Below, one piece after another: positions 1 through 4,909 of a stretch of 5,071 nt of DNA. Where the stretch lies: contig CALMAD010000466.1 in NCBI GenBank assembly GCA_937859105.1, positions 1 to 5,071 of the forward strand. Direction: 5' to 3'. Source of the DNA: an uncultured Propionibacteriaceae bacterium. GTDB taxonomy: Bacteria > Actinomycetota > Actinomycetes > Propionibacteriales > Propionibacteriaceae. The translations under genes were made by a program, and so were the position numbers. Positions within the stretch are counted from its first letter, which is position 1. Every line of letters begins with the position of its first letter. The notes under the pieces were generated by a model. That model had not been told where the DNA came from and did no database searches. It saw only the letters and a list, made by a program, of their open reading frames with translations.

Positions 1-3000
1 CGAAGGCGTCCGGCGTCTTCGATCGCGGCGAGCCGCCCGCCGTGGGCGCCGCCGATCGGGAACACGCGCCGGGACGCCTCCAGCCCGGCCAGCCACGCGG
101 GCTGGAAGCCGTCGCTGCGAGCCTCGATCTCGGCCGGGGTGAGGGGGCCGAGGGCGCGGAGCAGGTCGGTGACCTCGTCGGGGTCGCGGGCGCGCCGGCC
201 GTCGGCGAGGTGCTGCAGCTCGGCGTGGGTGCGGGCGAGCGCGTCGGCGTCCAGAAGCTCGCGCAGGCTCAGCCCCTCGGATGTGCCGAGCAGCTCGGCC
301 AGCAAGTCGGGGTCGAGCGAGAGCGCTGCCGCGCGGCGCTCGGCGAGCGGGGAGTCGCCCTCGTAGAGGAACTGGGCGACGTAGCCGAACAGCATCGACG
401 ACGCGAAGGGGCTGGGCGACGGCGTCGTGACCTCGACGGTCGCGATCTCGCGCGACCGGATGCGGCGCATCAGCTCGGCCAGGCCCGGCAGGTCGAACAC
501 GTCGGAGAGGCACTCGCGGACGGCCTCGAGCACGATCGGGAACGACGGGTACCGCGACGCGACCTCGAGCAGCGCGGCCGAGCGTTGCCGCTGCTGCCAG
601 AGCGGCTGCCGCTTGTCGGGACGCCGCCGCGGCAGCAGGAGCGCCCGGCCCGCGCACTCGCGGAATCGGGACGCGAACAGCGCCGATCCGCCGATCTGCT
701 CGGTGACCAGGGCGGTCACCTCGTCGGGGTCGGGGAACAGCAGCTCCATGAGGTCGGCGTACGGGCCGGCGTCCCGGGCGGGGGAGGCGGGGGAGTGGTG
801 GAGACCAGGGGAGTGATGGGTACCAGGGGAGCCCGGCTGGCCGGGTGAGCCGTCCTGGCCGGCCGGGTCGGCGTCCAGTTCGAACGGATCGCCCAGGTCG
901 GGCAGCCGCAGCACGATGCCGTCGTCGGCGTGCATGGCCTGCACGTCGACGCCGTACCGTTCGCGGAGGCGCGCCGCGATCGCGAGCGCCCAAGGCGCGT
1001 GCACCTGCCCGCCGTACGGGCTGTGGATGACGACGCGCCAGTCGCCGAGCTCGTCGGTGAACCGCTCGACGACGATGGTGCGGTCGGTCGGCAGGCGTCC
1101 GGTGGCCTCGCGCTGCTCGGCCAGGTAGGCGAGCAGGTTGTCGGACGCCCACGGGTCGAGCCCGGCGCCGGCGAGCCGCTCGGCCGCGGGCTCGGGCGGG
1201 AGGGCGCTCACCTCGCGGACGAACCCGCCGACCGCCTCGCCGAGCTCCGCCGGACGCCCCAGCGTGTCGCCGCGCCAGAACGGCAGCCGCCCCGGACGCC
1301 CGGGTGCCGGCGTGACGAGCACCTGGTCGTGCGTGATCTCCTCGATCTGCCACGTCGACGTGCCCAGCGTGATGACGTCGCCGACCCGCGACTCGTAGAC
1401 CATCTCCTCGTCGAGTTCGCCGACGCGCCGCCCGGGCCCGTCGCCGGCGATGAACACCCCGAACAGGCCCCGGTCGGGGATCGTGCCGCCGGATGTCACC
1501 GCGATGCGCTGGGCGCCGCGCCGGCCGACGAGCATGCCGGACGCCCGGTCCCACGTCAGGCGCGGGCGCAGCTCGGCGAACTCCTCGCTCGGGTAGCGGC
1601 CGGCGAGCATGTCGAGCACCGACTCCAGGACGCCGCGGGTCAACGTCGCGAACGGCGCACCCCGCCTGACCAGGGCGAACAGGTCGTCGACGGACCAGTC
1701 GTCGAGCGCGACCATCGCGACGATCTGCTGCGCGAGGACGTCGAGCGGGTTCGCCGGCACGGCCAGGCTCTCGATCGCGCCGGCGCGCATGCGCTCGACG
1801 ATCACCGCGGACGCCACGAGGTCGCCCCGGTACTTCGGGAAGAACACCCCATGGCTGACGGCCCCCACCTGGTGCCCCGCGCGGCCGACGCGTTGCAGGC
1901 CCGACGACACCGACGGCGGCGCCTCCACCTGCACGACCAGGTCGACCGCGCCCATGTCGATGCCCAGTTCGAGGGACGAGGTCGCGACGACCGCCGGGAG
2001 GCGTCCGGCCTTCAGATCGTCTTCGGTCTGCGCCCGCTGCTCGCGGCTCACCGACCCGTGGTGCGCGCGGGCCAGCACCGCGGGCGCCCCGGCGCCAGCG
2101 CCGGCCTGCCCCATCAACGCCGCGGGGGGACGCCCCGGGTGCGGCGGGGCGGGCGGGTCGTCGCCGGTGGGGGAGTCGTCGGGCCTGGGTGACTCGTGGG
2201 GCCTGGGTGACTCGTCGGGCGTGGGTGGGCCGTCCGCGTCCGCACTCTCGCGCGCCTCGGCGCGCCCGGCCGCGATCTCGTTCAGGGACGCGGTGAGCCG
2301 CTCGGCCAGCCGCCGCGAGTTGGCGAAGACGAGCGTGGAGCGGTGCTGCTCGATGAGGTCGGCGACCCGCTCTTCGACGTGCGGCCAGATGGAACTGCGC
2401 CGCGGGTCGGCCGCTGCGGGCCCGGAGAGATCGTCGGAGGAGCCGTCGCCGATCGCCGCCAGGTCGGGCACCGGGACGACCACGTCGAGCTGCCACGCCT
2501 TGTCGGCGGCCGGTTGGACGATCTCCACCGGACGCCCACCGGCGAGGAAACGCCCCACCTCCTGTTGTGGGCGGACCGTCGCCGACAGCCCGATGCGCTG
2601 GGCGGGGGCGGCCAGGAGGGCGTCGAGCCGGTCGAGCGTGAGCGCCAGGTGCGCGCCGCGCTTGGTGCCGGCGACGGCGTGCACCTCGTCGACGATGACG
2701 GTCTCGACGCCGCGCAGCGCCTCACGCGCCTGGGACGTGAGGATCAAGAACAGCGACTCGGGCGTCGTGATGAGGATGTCGGCGGGCGTCCGCGCGAAGC
2801 GTCGCCGCTCGTCGGCGGGCGTATCGCCCGACCGGACGGCCACCGTGATGTCGGGACGCTCGAGCCCCAGGCGGGCCGCGGCGTGCCCGATGCCGACGAG
2901 CGGGGAGCGGAGGTTGCGCTCCACGTCGACCGCGAGGGCCTTCAGCGGCGACACATAGAGGACGCGGCAGCGACGCTGCGGCTCGCCCGCGGGGGCGGGG

Positions 3001-3206
3001 TGGGTGGCGAGGCGATCGATCGCCCACAGGAACGCGGCGAGCGTCTTGCCCGAGCCGGTGGGCGCGACGACGAGCGTGTGCCGGCCCGAACTGATGGACG
3101 CCCACGCCCCGGCCTGGGCCTGGGTGGGCGCGGTGAAGCTGCTCTCGAACCACGCGCGCGTCGCGGGAGAGAACCGATCGAGGACGGACTGCTGCACGGC
3201 GTCCAC
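1..3206 (-). CDS. lhr: Lhr-family ATP-dependent DNA helicase, 3' end outside window
   Basis: This is a superfamily 2 Lhr helicase. The family translocates 3'-to-5' on single-stranded DNA, unwinds RNA:DNA and DNA duplexes, and is linked to DNA repair in the cytoplasm. The minus-strand frame stays open for 1068 codons. Motifs seen: Q-like PTQAQAGAW (27-35), Walker A APTGSGKT (48-55), SPLKALAVD (86-94), TTPESL (147-152), DEVH box (173-176), LSAT (207-210), LVFANSRR (292-299), SSLELGIDMG (about 410-419) and QRVGRAGH (438-445). The Lhr-specific winged-helix and beta-barrel region follows, with STWQIEEI (W619) and LPFWRGD near 640. A DEAD/DEAH-associated domain (about 700-950) comes next, including SALFASRFRE (841-850) and YPSFPIVLEAV (886-896). 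The last 100 or so residues, to RVFPIGGAHGG, begin the C-terminal winged-helix extension. Family members run to about 1500 residues, so roughly 70% is present. The start chosen is GTG at 3206, giving MDAVQQSVLDRFSPATRAWF. No Shine-Dalgarno precedes it; GTG at 3197 is an alternative, and an in-frame TAG at 3428-3426 limits extension. No frameshift or lost motif is seen. Confidence 0.95.
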   Translation of the reverse strand, partial: MDAVQQSVLDRFSPATRAWFESSFTAPTQAQAGAWASISSGRHTLVVAPTGSGKTLAAFLWAIDRLATHPAPAGEPQRRCRVLYVSPLKALAVDVERNLRSPLVGIGHAAARLGLERPDITVAVRSGDTPADERRRFARTPADILITTPESLFLILTSQAREALRGVETVIVDEVHAVAGTKRGAHLALTLDRLDALLAAPAQRIGLSATVRPQQEVGRFLAGGRPVEIVQPAADKAWQLDVVVPVPDLAAIGDGSSDDLSGPAAADPRRSSIWPHVEERVADLIEQHRSTLVFANSRRLAERLTASLNEIAAGRAEARESADADGPPTPDESPRPHESPRPDDSPTGDDPPAPPHPGRPPAALMGQAGAGAGAPAVLARAHHGSVSREQRAQTEDDLKAGRLPAVVATSSLELGIDMGAVDLVVQVEAPPSVSSGLQRVGRAGHQVGAVSHGVFFPKYRGDLVASAVIVERMRAGAIESLAVPANPLDVLAQQIVAMVALDDWSVDDLFALVRRGAPFATLTRGVLESVLDMLAGRYPSEEFAELRPRLTWDRASGMLVGRRGAQRIAVTSGGTIPDRGLFGVFIAGDGPGRRVGELDEEMVYESRVGDVITLGTSTWQIEEITHDQVLVTPAPGRPGRLPFWRGDTLGRPAELGEAVGGFVREVSALPPEPAAERLAGAGLDPWASDNLLAYLAEQREATGRLPTDRTIVVERFTDELGDWRVVIHSPYGGQVHAPWALAIAARLRERYGVDVQAMHADDGIVLRLPDLGDPFELDADPAGQDGSPGQPGSPGTHHSPGLHHSPASPARDAGPYADLMELLFPDPDEVTALVTEQIGGSALFASRFRECAGRALLLPRRRPDKRQPLWQQRQRSAALLEVASRYPSFPIVLEAVRECLSDVFDLPGLAELMRRIRSREIATVEVTTPSPSPFASSMLFGYVAQFLYEGDSPLAERRAAALSLDPDLLAELLGTSEGLSLRELLDADALARTHAELQHLADGRRARDPDEVTDLLRALGPLTPAEIEARSDGFQPAWLAGLEASRRVFPIGGAHGGRLAAIEDAGRL
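791..844 (-). repeat. 18-bp tandem repeats in a second Lhr linker
   Basis: Two well-matched 18-bp units (791-808 and 809-826) and a degenerate third (827-844) read as GGGAGTGRTGGRKACCAG on the plus strand. In lhr they encode a Gly/Ser/Pro/His linker with the repeat S-P-G-(T/L)-H-H, around residues 790-806. It sits between the DPFELDAD segment and the DAGPYADLMELLFPDP segment of the DEAD-associated region. The repeat is in frame, has the same 18-bp period as the repeat near 2200 but a different sequence, and probably forms a flexible, disordered connector. Confidence 0.7.
2173..2226 (-). repeat. Three 18-bp in-frame tandem repeats in the Lhr interdomain insert
   Basis: Three adjacent 18-bp units (2173-2190, 2191-2208, 2209-2226) differ at only one or two positions each; the plus-strand unit is close to GACTCGTCGGGCCTGGGT. 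In the lhr frame they encode a hexapeptide repeat of the form S-P-R-P-(H/D)-(E/D), about residues 328-346. They lie in a roughly 60-residue Pro/Asp/Gly-rich insert (about 312-375) between motif IV (LVFANSRR) and the ARAHHGSVS strand of the second RecA domain. The insert is probably a disordered surface loop. A loop of variable length here is, as I recall, usual in actinobacterial Lhr proteins, so it should not harm catalysis. Confidence 0.8.
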
Positions 3207-3258
3207 TGTGCCAGGAGGGTCTGACAGTTTTCGTCCGGGGCGCTCGTCCGCGGTCGGC

Positions 3259-3268
3259 GAAACGTTTC
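3259..3268. promoter_or_regulatory. GAAACGTTTC palindrome upstream of lhr
   Basis: A perfect 10-bp palindrome with a central CG lies 53 bp upstream of the lhr start codon, in an AT-richer pocket. The shape resembles half-site pairs bound by LacI-family repressors, which often have a central CG flanked by A and T runs. No LacI-type gene is in the window, so the assignment is speculative. It could also simply be part of the lhr promoter region. Confidence 0.3.
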
Positions 3269-3280
3269 TATGCTGCAAGG

Positions 3281-3298
3281 TCCACACCCTGGTGTGGA
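3281..3298. promoter_or_regulatory. 18-bp palindrome upstream of lhr, possible operator
   Basis: TCCACACCCTGGTGTGGA has perfect 8-bp arms around a 2-bp centre, 75-92 bp upstream of the lhr start. The minus strand contains TCCACACCAG, the same 10-mer found in the hairpin at 3705-3732 before padR. No T-tract follows on either strand, so it is not a typical terminator. A dimeric repressor or activator site acting on lhr is the simplest reading. I could not define convincing -35 and -10 boxes for lhr nearby. Confidence 0.45.
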
Positions 3299-3340
3299 GG
3301 TTGTCACACGGTCCTGGGGGTGAGCCGGGCCGTTTCCGAG

Positions 3341-3415
3341 TTGAGGACGCCGCAGTCGAGGACGCGGCCGCTTGGGACGCGGCAATCGAGAACGCGGCCG
3401 CCGGGGACGCGGGCG
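3341..3415. repeat. Five-copy 15-bp tandem repeat
   Basis: Five contiguous 15-bp units start at 3341, 3356, 3371, 3386 and 3401. The consensus is close to TCGAGGACGCGGCCG, with a constant GRACGCSG core. Units 2 and 4 are nearly identical, as are parts of units 3 and 5, hinting at a 30-bp higher-order unit. GCGGCCGC therefore appears twice, at 3364-3371 and 3394-3401, 30 bp apart. The 15-bp period keeps reading frames open: one plus frame reads VEDAA-type pentapeptides and one minus frame reads RVLDC-type ones. Neither has a credible start site or known family. Confidence 0.75.
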
Positions 3416-3445
3416 GTGCGGCGTCCTAGGTCCTGGTCGCCGACA

Positions 3446-3533
3446 GTCGATTTGCCGCCACTCGATGAAGGTCTCCTTGACGAACGGAGCGCTGGTACGC
3501 CGGTAGATCCGCATCGAGTGGTGGCAAATCGAC
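3446..3533. repeat. 88-bp intergenic element with 22-bp inverted ends (REP/MITE-like)
   Basis: The left arm 3446-3467 and right arm 3512-3533 are inverted copies matching at 21 of 22 positions; the core is GTCGATTTGCCRCCACTCGA. The 44-bp interior contains a small AAGGTCTCCTT inverted repeat at 3468-3478. Outside the arms the similarity continues as CTGGTCG, interrupted on the left by about 10 extra bases. There is no transposase, and flanking target duplication is not obvious. A dispersed palindromic element or a two-site binding region both fit. Transcribed, it would form a long stem-loop. Confidence 0.7.
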
Positions 3534-3554
3534 CAGGGGCGGGGCGTCGCGCGG

Positions 3555-3574
3555 TCGAGTGGTGGCACATCGAC
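3555..3574. repeat. Third copy of the inverted-repeat arm
   Basis: TCGAGTGGTGGCACATCGAC matches the right arm of the 88-bp element (3514-3533) in 19 of 20 bases, in the same orientation and 41 bp downstream. It is followed directly by the overlapping palindrome CGACCGGTCG at 3571-3580. The single copy has no inverted partner downstream in this window. Three copies within 130 bp make chance similarity unlikely. Confidence 0.75.
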
Positions 3575-3704
3575 CGGTCGACGGGGCTCGGGTGTCACGG
3601 GCCTGGAGGCGGCCACCCGTGGGCGGCGTCCTCATGACGTCCGCCGATTGCCCCACAGCCTCCGCTCGGGCGCGCGACGCCCGCCTGGGGCGGGGCCCGT
3701 GTGG

Positions 3705-3732
3705 CGTTCTCCACACCAGAGGGTGGAGAACG
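3705..3732. promoter_or_regulatory. Hairpin or operator with 10-bp arms upstream of padR
   Basis: CGTTCTCCAC (3705-3714) is the exact reverse complement of GTGGAGAACG (3723-3732), with an 8-base centre. It lies 78-105 bp before the padR start. Aligned over 22 bp, it matches the minus-strand palindrome upstream of lhr (3279-3300) at 17 positions, including the identical TCCACACCAG. The downstream sequence TCAGGTAG is not T-rich, so a terminator role is unlikely. A shared operator for the two divergent genes is possible. Confidence 0.45.
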
Positions 3733-3757
3733 TCAGGTAGAAACGCACACGGGCGCC

Positions 3758-3770
3758 CTGGTCACACCAG
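3758..3770. promoter_or_regulatory. Upstream 5-3-5 palindrome of the padR promoter
   Basis: CTGGTCACACCAG has perfect 5-bp arms and a 3-bp spacer. It sits 3 bp before a second palindrome of the same architecture (3774-3786). The centres are 16 bp apart, about one and a half helical turns. It is immediately upstream of the proposed -35 box, where a repressor or activator could act. Autoregulation by the adjacent PadR protein is an inference. Confidence 0.4.
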
Positions 3771-3773
3771 ATA

Positions 3774-3786
3774 CTTGTGAGACAAG
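3774..3786. promoter_or_regulatory. Proposed PadR operator overlapping the -35 box
   Basis: CTTGTGAGACAAG has perfect 5-bp arms and a 3-bp spacer and covers the -35 hexamer of the padR promoter. PadR-family dimers usually bind imperfect palindromes near their own promoter and repress. Both the position and the architecture shared with 3758-3770 (joint consensus CTKGTSASACMAG) fit autoregulation. The adjacent AGCTAGCT palindrome at 3785-3792, inside the -35/-10 spacer, may add to the site. Confidence 0.5.
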
Positions 3787-3803
3787 CTAGCTGGCGATAC
3801 GAT
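3775..3803 (+). promoter_or_regulatory. padR promoter, probably giving a leaderless mRNA
   Basis: A -35 box TTGTGA (3775-3780), an exact 17-bp spacer and a -10 box TACGAT (3798-3803, fitting TANNNT) are visible. Six bases separate the -10 box from the ATG at 3810, which places transcription start on or within a base or two of the A of that ATG. No Shine-Dalgarno sequence occurs before the ATG, which agrees with leaderless translation, common in actinobacteria. Confidence 0.6.
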
Positions 3804-3809
3804 CAACGC

Positions 3810-4142
3810 ATGGCAGACGGGTGGGTGTCGCAGATCCGCAAGGGGGTGGTCGAGGTGGCGGTCCTCGGGTTGCTCGCCGGCGAGCCCCGCTACGGGTCGC
3901 AACTCGTCGACGATCTGGCCGCTCACCCGGCGCTCGCCATCACGCCCGGCACGGTCTATCCGCTGCTGGCGCGGCTCCGCAAGGCCGGGCTGGTCGAGTC
4001 GTCGTGGCGCGAGTCGCCCGTCGGCCCGCCGCGCAAGTACTACACGCTCACCGGCGTCGGGCGCGAGGTGCTGGCCGACATGGCCGCCACCTGGCGCTCC
4101 GTGGACGCCGCGATCACCACCATCCTGAAGGACCCGTCATGA
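3810..4142 (+). CDS. PadR-family transcriptional regulator
   Basis: This is a 110-residue winged-helix repressor of the PadR family, small (PadR-s1-like) type; such proteins dimerise and bind palindromic operators, often of their own operon, and respond to a small-molecule or stress signal. Diagnostic segments are VAVLGLLAGEPRYGSQLVDDL (helices 1-2, about residues 16-36), ITPGTVYPLLARLRKAGLV (recognition helix, about 45-63) and PPRKYYTLTGVGREVL (wing, about 74-89). One helix follows, for dimerisation. The start chosen is ATG 3810, giving MADGWVSQIRKG. The frame is open upstream to GTG/ATG-like codons near 3777, but these lie within the promoter, so a start there is unlikely. The stop codon overlaps the next gene's ATG (ATGA at 4139-4142). 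The inducing signal cannot be told from sequence. Confidence 0.93.
   Translation: MADGWVSQIRKGVVEVAVLGLLAGEPRYGSQLVDDLAAHPALAITPGTVYPLLARLRKAGLVESSWRESPVGPPRKYYTLTGVGREVLADMAATWRSVDAAITTILKDPS
4127..4132 (+). promoter_or_regulatory. Ribosome-binding site of the second operon gene
   Basis: GAAGGA lies inside the end of padR, six bases before the ATG at 4139. It supports that start and, with the ATGA overlap, translational coupling to padR. Confidence 0.6.
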
Positions 4143-4909
4143 TCATCGGCCTCGATCGCCTGAGCCGGCGCGCCCGCGCGGCCGTCGACGACTACCTGGG
4201 CTCGGCGCCCCGTCGCCGCGGCCCGCTCGCCGGGTTCGACCCGCGGGGGGCGGCGTCCCGCATCGCCGAGTCGTGGTGGGATCCGGCGTCCGACCGCATC
4301 TTCGTGCCCCGCGCCGTCGGCTGGGGCTGGGATCTCAACGCGGGCGCGATCGCCGTCCGGCTCGGGCTGATCGAGCCCGACGCCGAAGACGTCCCCTTCT
4401 CGAACACCCCGGACGCCGCCTTCCGGGCGGCGGCGGGCGTCCCGGTCGCGCTCGCGGGGGCGGTCGTGGCGCACTACCTGGTGCGCGGGCGCTCCCTTCC
4501 GGAGCGACTGCCGGCCCACTGGTCGCTGACCGGCGTGCCCGATCGCTTCGTCTCGAAGCGGCGCGCGGCGGCCGGCGACCTCGCGATGGCGCTCATCCCC
4601 GCGTTGGTCGCCGTGCGTGCCGGACGCACCACCTCCGCCGACCGCTCCGCCGGCGACTCCATCCCCGCCGACTACTCCATCCCCGGTGACCACTCCACCT
4701 CCCGCGCGGGCGCCCTCGCGGGGGCGTCCATGATCGCGGCGGTCGCCGCGGTGCAGACGGTCGTCCGCAGCCTGCCGGAGGGCCGGCGTCCGTGGGTGCC
4801 GTTGGCCCTGCTCGCCGCGCCGGGCGCGGCGTCCGGCGGGGTGCTGCTGGGGCTCGCCTGGCTGGGCCGCAACGCGGAGATCCGGCGCGACCTGGGCGGC
4901 GCGCGATGA
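4139..4909 (+). CDS. DUF1648/DUF5808-like multi-pass membrane protein
   Basis: This is a 256-residue membrane protein of unknown function. The segment SWWDPASDRIFVPRAVGWGWDLN (45-67) resembles the DUF5808 pattern, in which a short Asp/Pro motif is followed by a VPkr-x-G-x-G-W/T-x-N stretch. PAHWSLTGVPDRFVSKRRA (125-143) resembles the P-x-HW...G-x-pDr-x-sK motif of DUF1648 proteins. Hydrophobic segments lie at about 97-115, 147-160, 189-209 and 219-243, with charged loops between. A Ser/Asp-rich loop of 5-6-residue repeats spans about 166-188. The start at ATG 4139 is supported by GAAGGA six bases upstream and by the ATGA overlap with padR; the stop overlaps the next gene in the same way. A PadR partner suggests conditionally expressed envelope function. 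The family names are from motif recall, and the biochemical role is unknown. Confidence 0.75.
   Translation: MIIGLDRLSRRARAAVDDYLGSAPRRRGPLAGFDPRGAASRIAESWWDPASDRIFVPRAVGWGWDLNAGAIAVRLGLIEPDAEDVPFSNTPDAAFRAAAGVPVALAGAVVAHYLVRGRSLPERLPAHWSLTGVPDRFVSKRRAAAGDLAMALIPALVAVRAGRTTSADRSAGDSIPADYSIPGDHSTSRAGALAGASMIAAVAAVQTVVRSLPEGRRPWVPLALLAAPGAASGGVLLGLAWLGRNAEIRRDLGGAR
4637..4708 (+). repeat. In-frame 15/18-bp repeats in the membrane protein loop
   Basis: The loop at about residues 167-190 is made of short units beginning with Asp: DRSAG, DSIPA, DYSIPG, DHSTSR. The DNA behind them repeats GACTCCATCCCC and GACTACTCCATCCCC, then GACCACTCCACC. Period is 15-18 bp and always in frame. It lies between predicted membrane segments 2 and 3. 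The Ser/Pro/Asp/His content resembles the repeats in the two lhr linkers. Confidence 0.6.

Larger units (their letters stand above)
3207..3809. other. Divergent intergenic region of 603 bp, no convincing gene
   Basis: This stretch separates the divergently transcribed lhr and padR. Short open frames exist on both strands, but they have no family-like sequence, no ribosome-binding sites and mostly read repeat DNA. The content is instead regulatory and repetitive: palindromes near both promoters, a 15-bp tandem repeat and a 22-bp inverted-repeat element. AT-richer pockets occur near 3225-3275 and 3770-3805, as expected of promoters in a GC-rich genome. No tRNA, terminator with a T-tract or recognisable riboswitch was found. 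Confidence 0.75.

Noticed and set aside
42..3224. Long plus-strand open frames (for example 42-848, 930-2192, 1609-2958, 2343-3224) opposite lhr
   Set aside because: They are antisense shadows of the GC-rich lhr gene. Their translations are low-complexity Arg/Ala/Gly/Ser-rich sequence without family motifs, whereas the minus frame shows every helicase motif.
3446..3574. Short CRISPR array
   Set aside because: One of the three copies is inverted and the spacings (44 and 21 bp between units) are unequal, with no cas genes.
3596..3621. Stem-loop CACGGG/CCCGTG
   Set aside because: Six-bp GC arms with a 14-base loop are expected by chance in DNA of this composition.
2942..3716. Minus-strand open frames across the intergenic region (2942-3616, 3304-3570, 3426-3716)
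   Set aside because: They read through the inverted-repeat and 15-bp repeat DNA or overlap lhr out of frame, lack ribosome-binding sites and show no recognisable domain.
3705..3732. Rho-independent terminator
   Set aside because: The 10-bp stem is good, but no T-rich tract follows on either strand and no gene ends nearby.
3004..3780. Plus-strand open frames 3004-3429, 3320-3637 and 3559-3780
   Set aside because: They cover repeats and palindromes, have no supported start and no family resemblance; the VEDAA pentapeptides in the first simply mirror the 15-bp tandem repeat.
3777..3809. N-terminal extension of the PadR protein to a start at 3777
   Set aside because: That start lies within the -35 region and lacks a ribosome-binding site; homology-like sequence begins just after ATG 3810.
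3821..4908. Single long plus frame starting at 3821 that joins the second gene
   Set aside because: Its first part is the padR gene read in the wrong frame; the real start is ATG 4139 with GAAGGA upstream.
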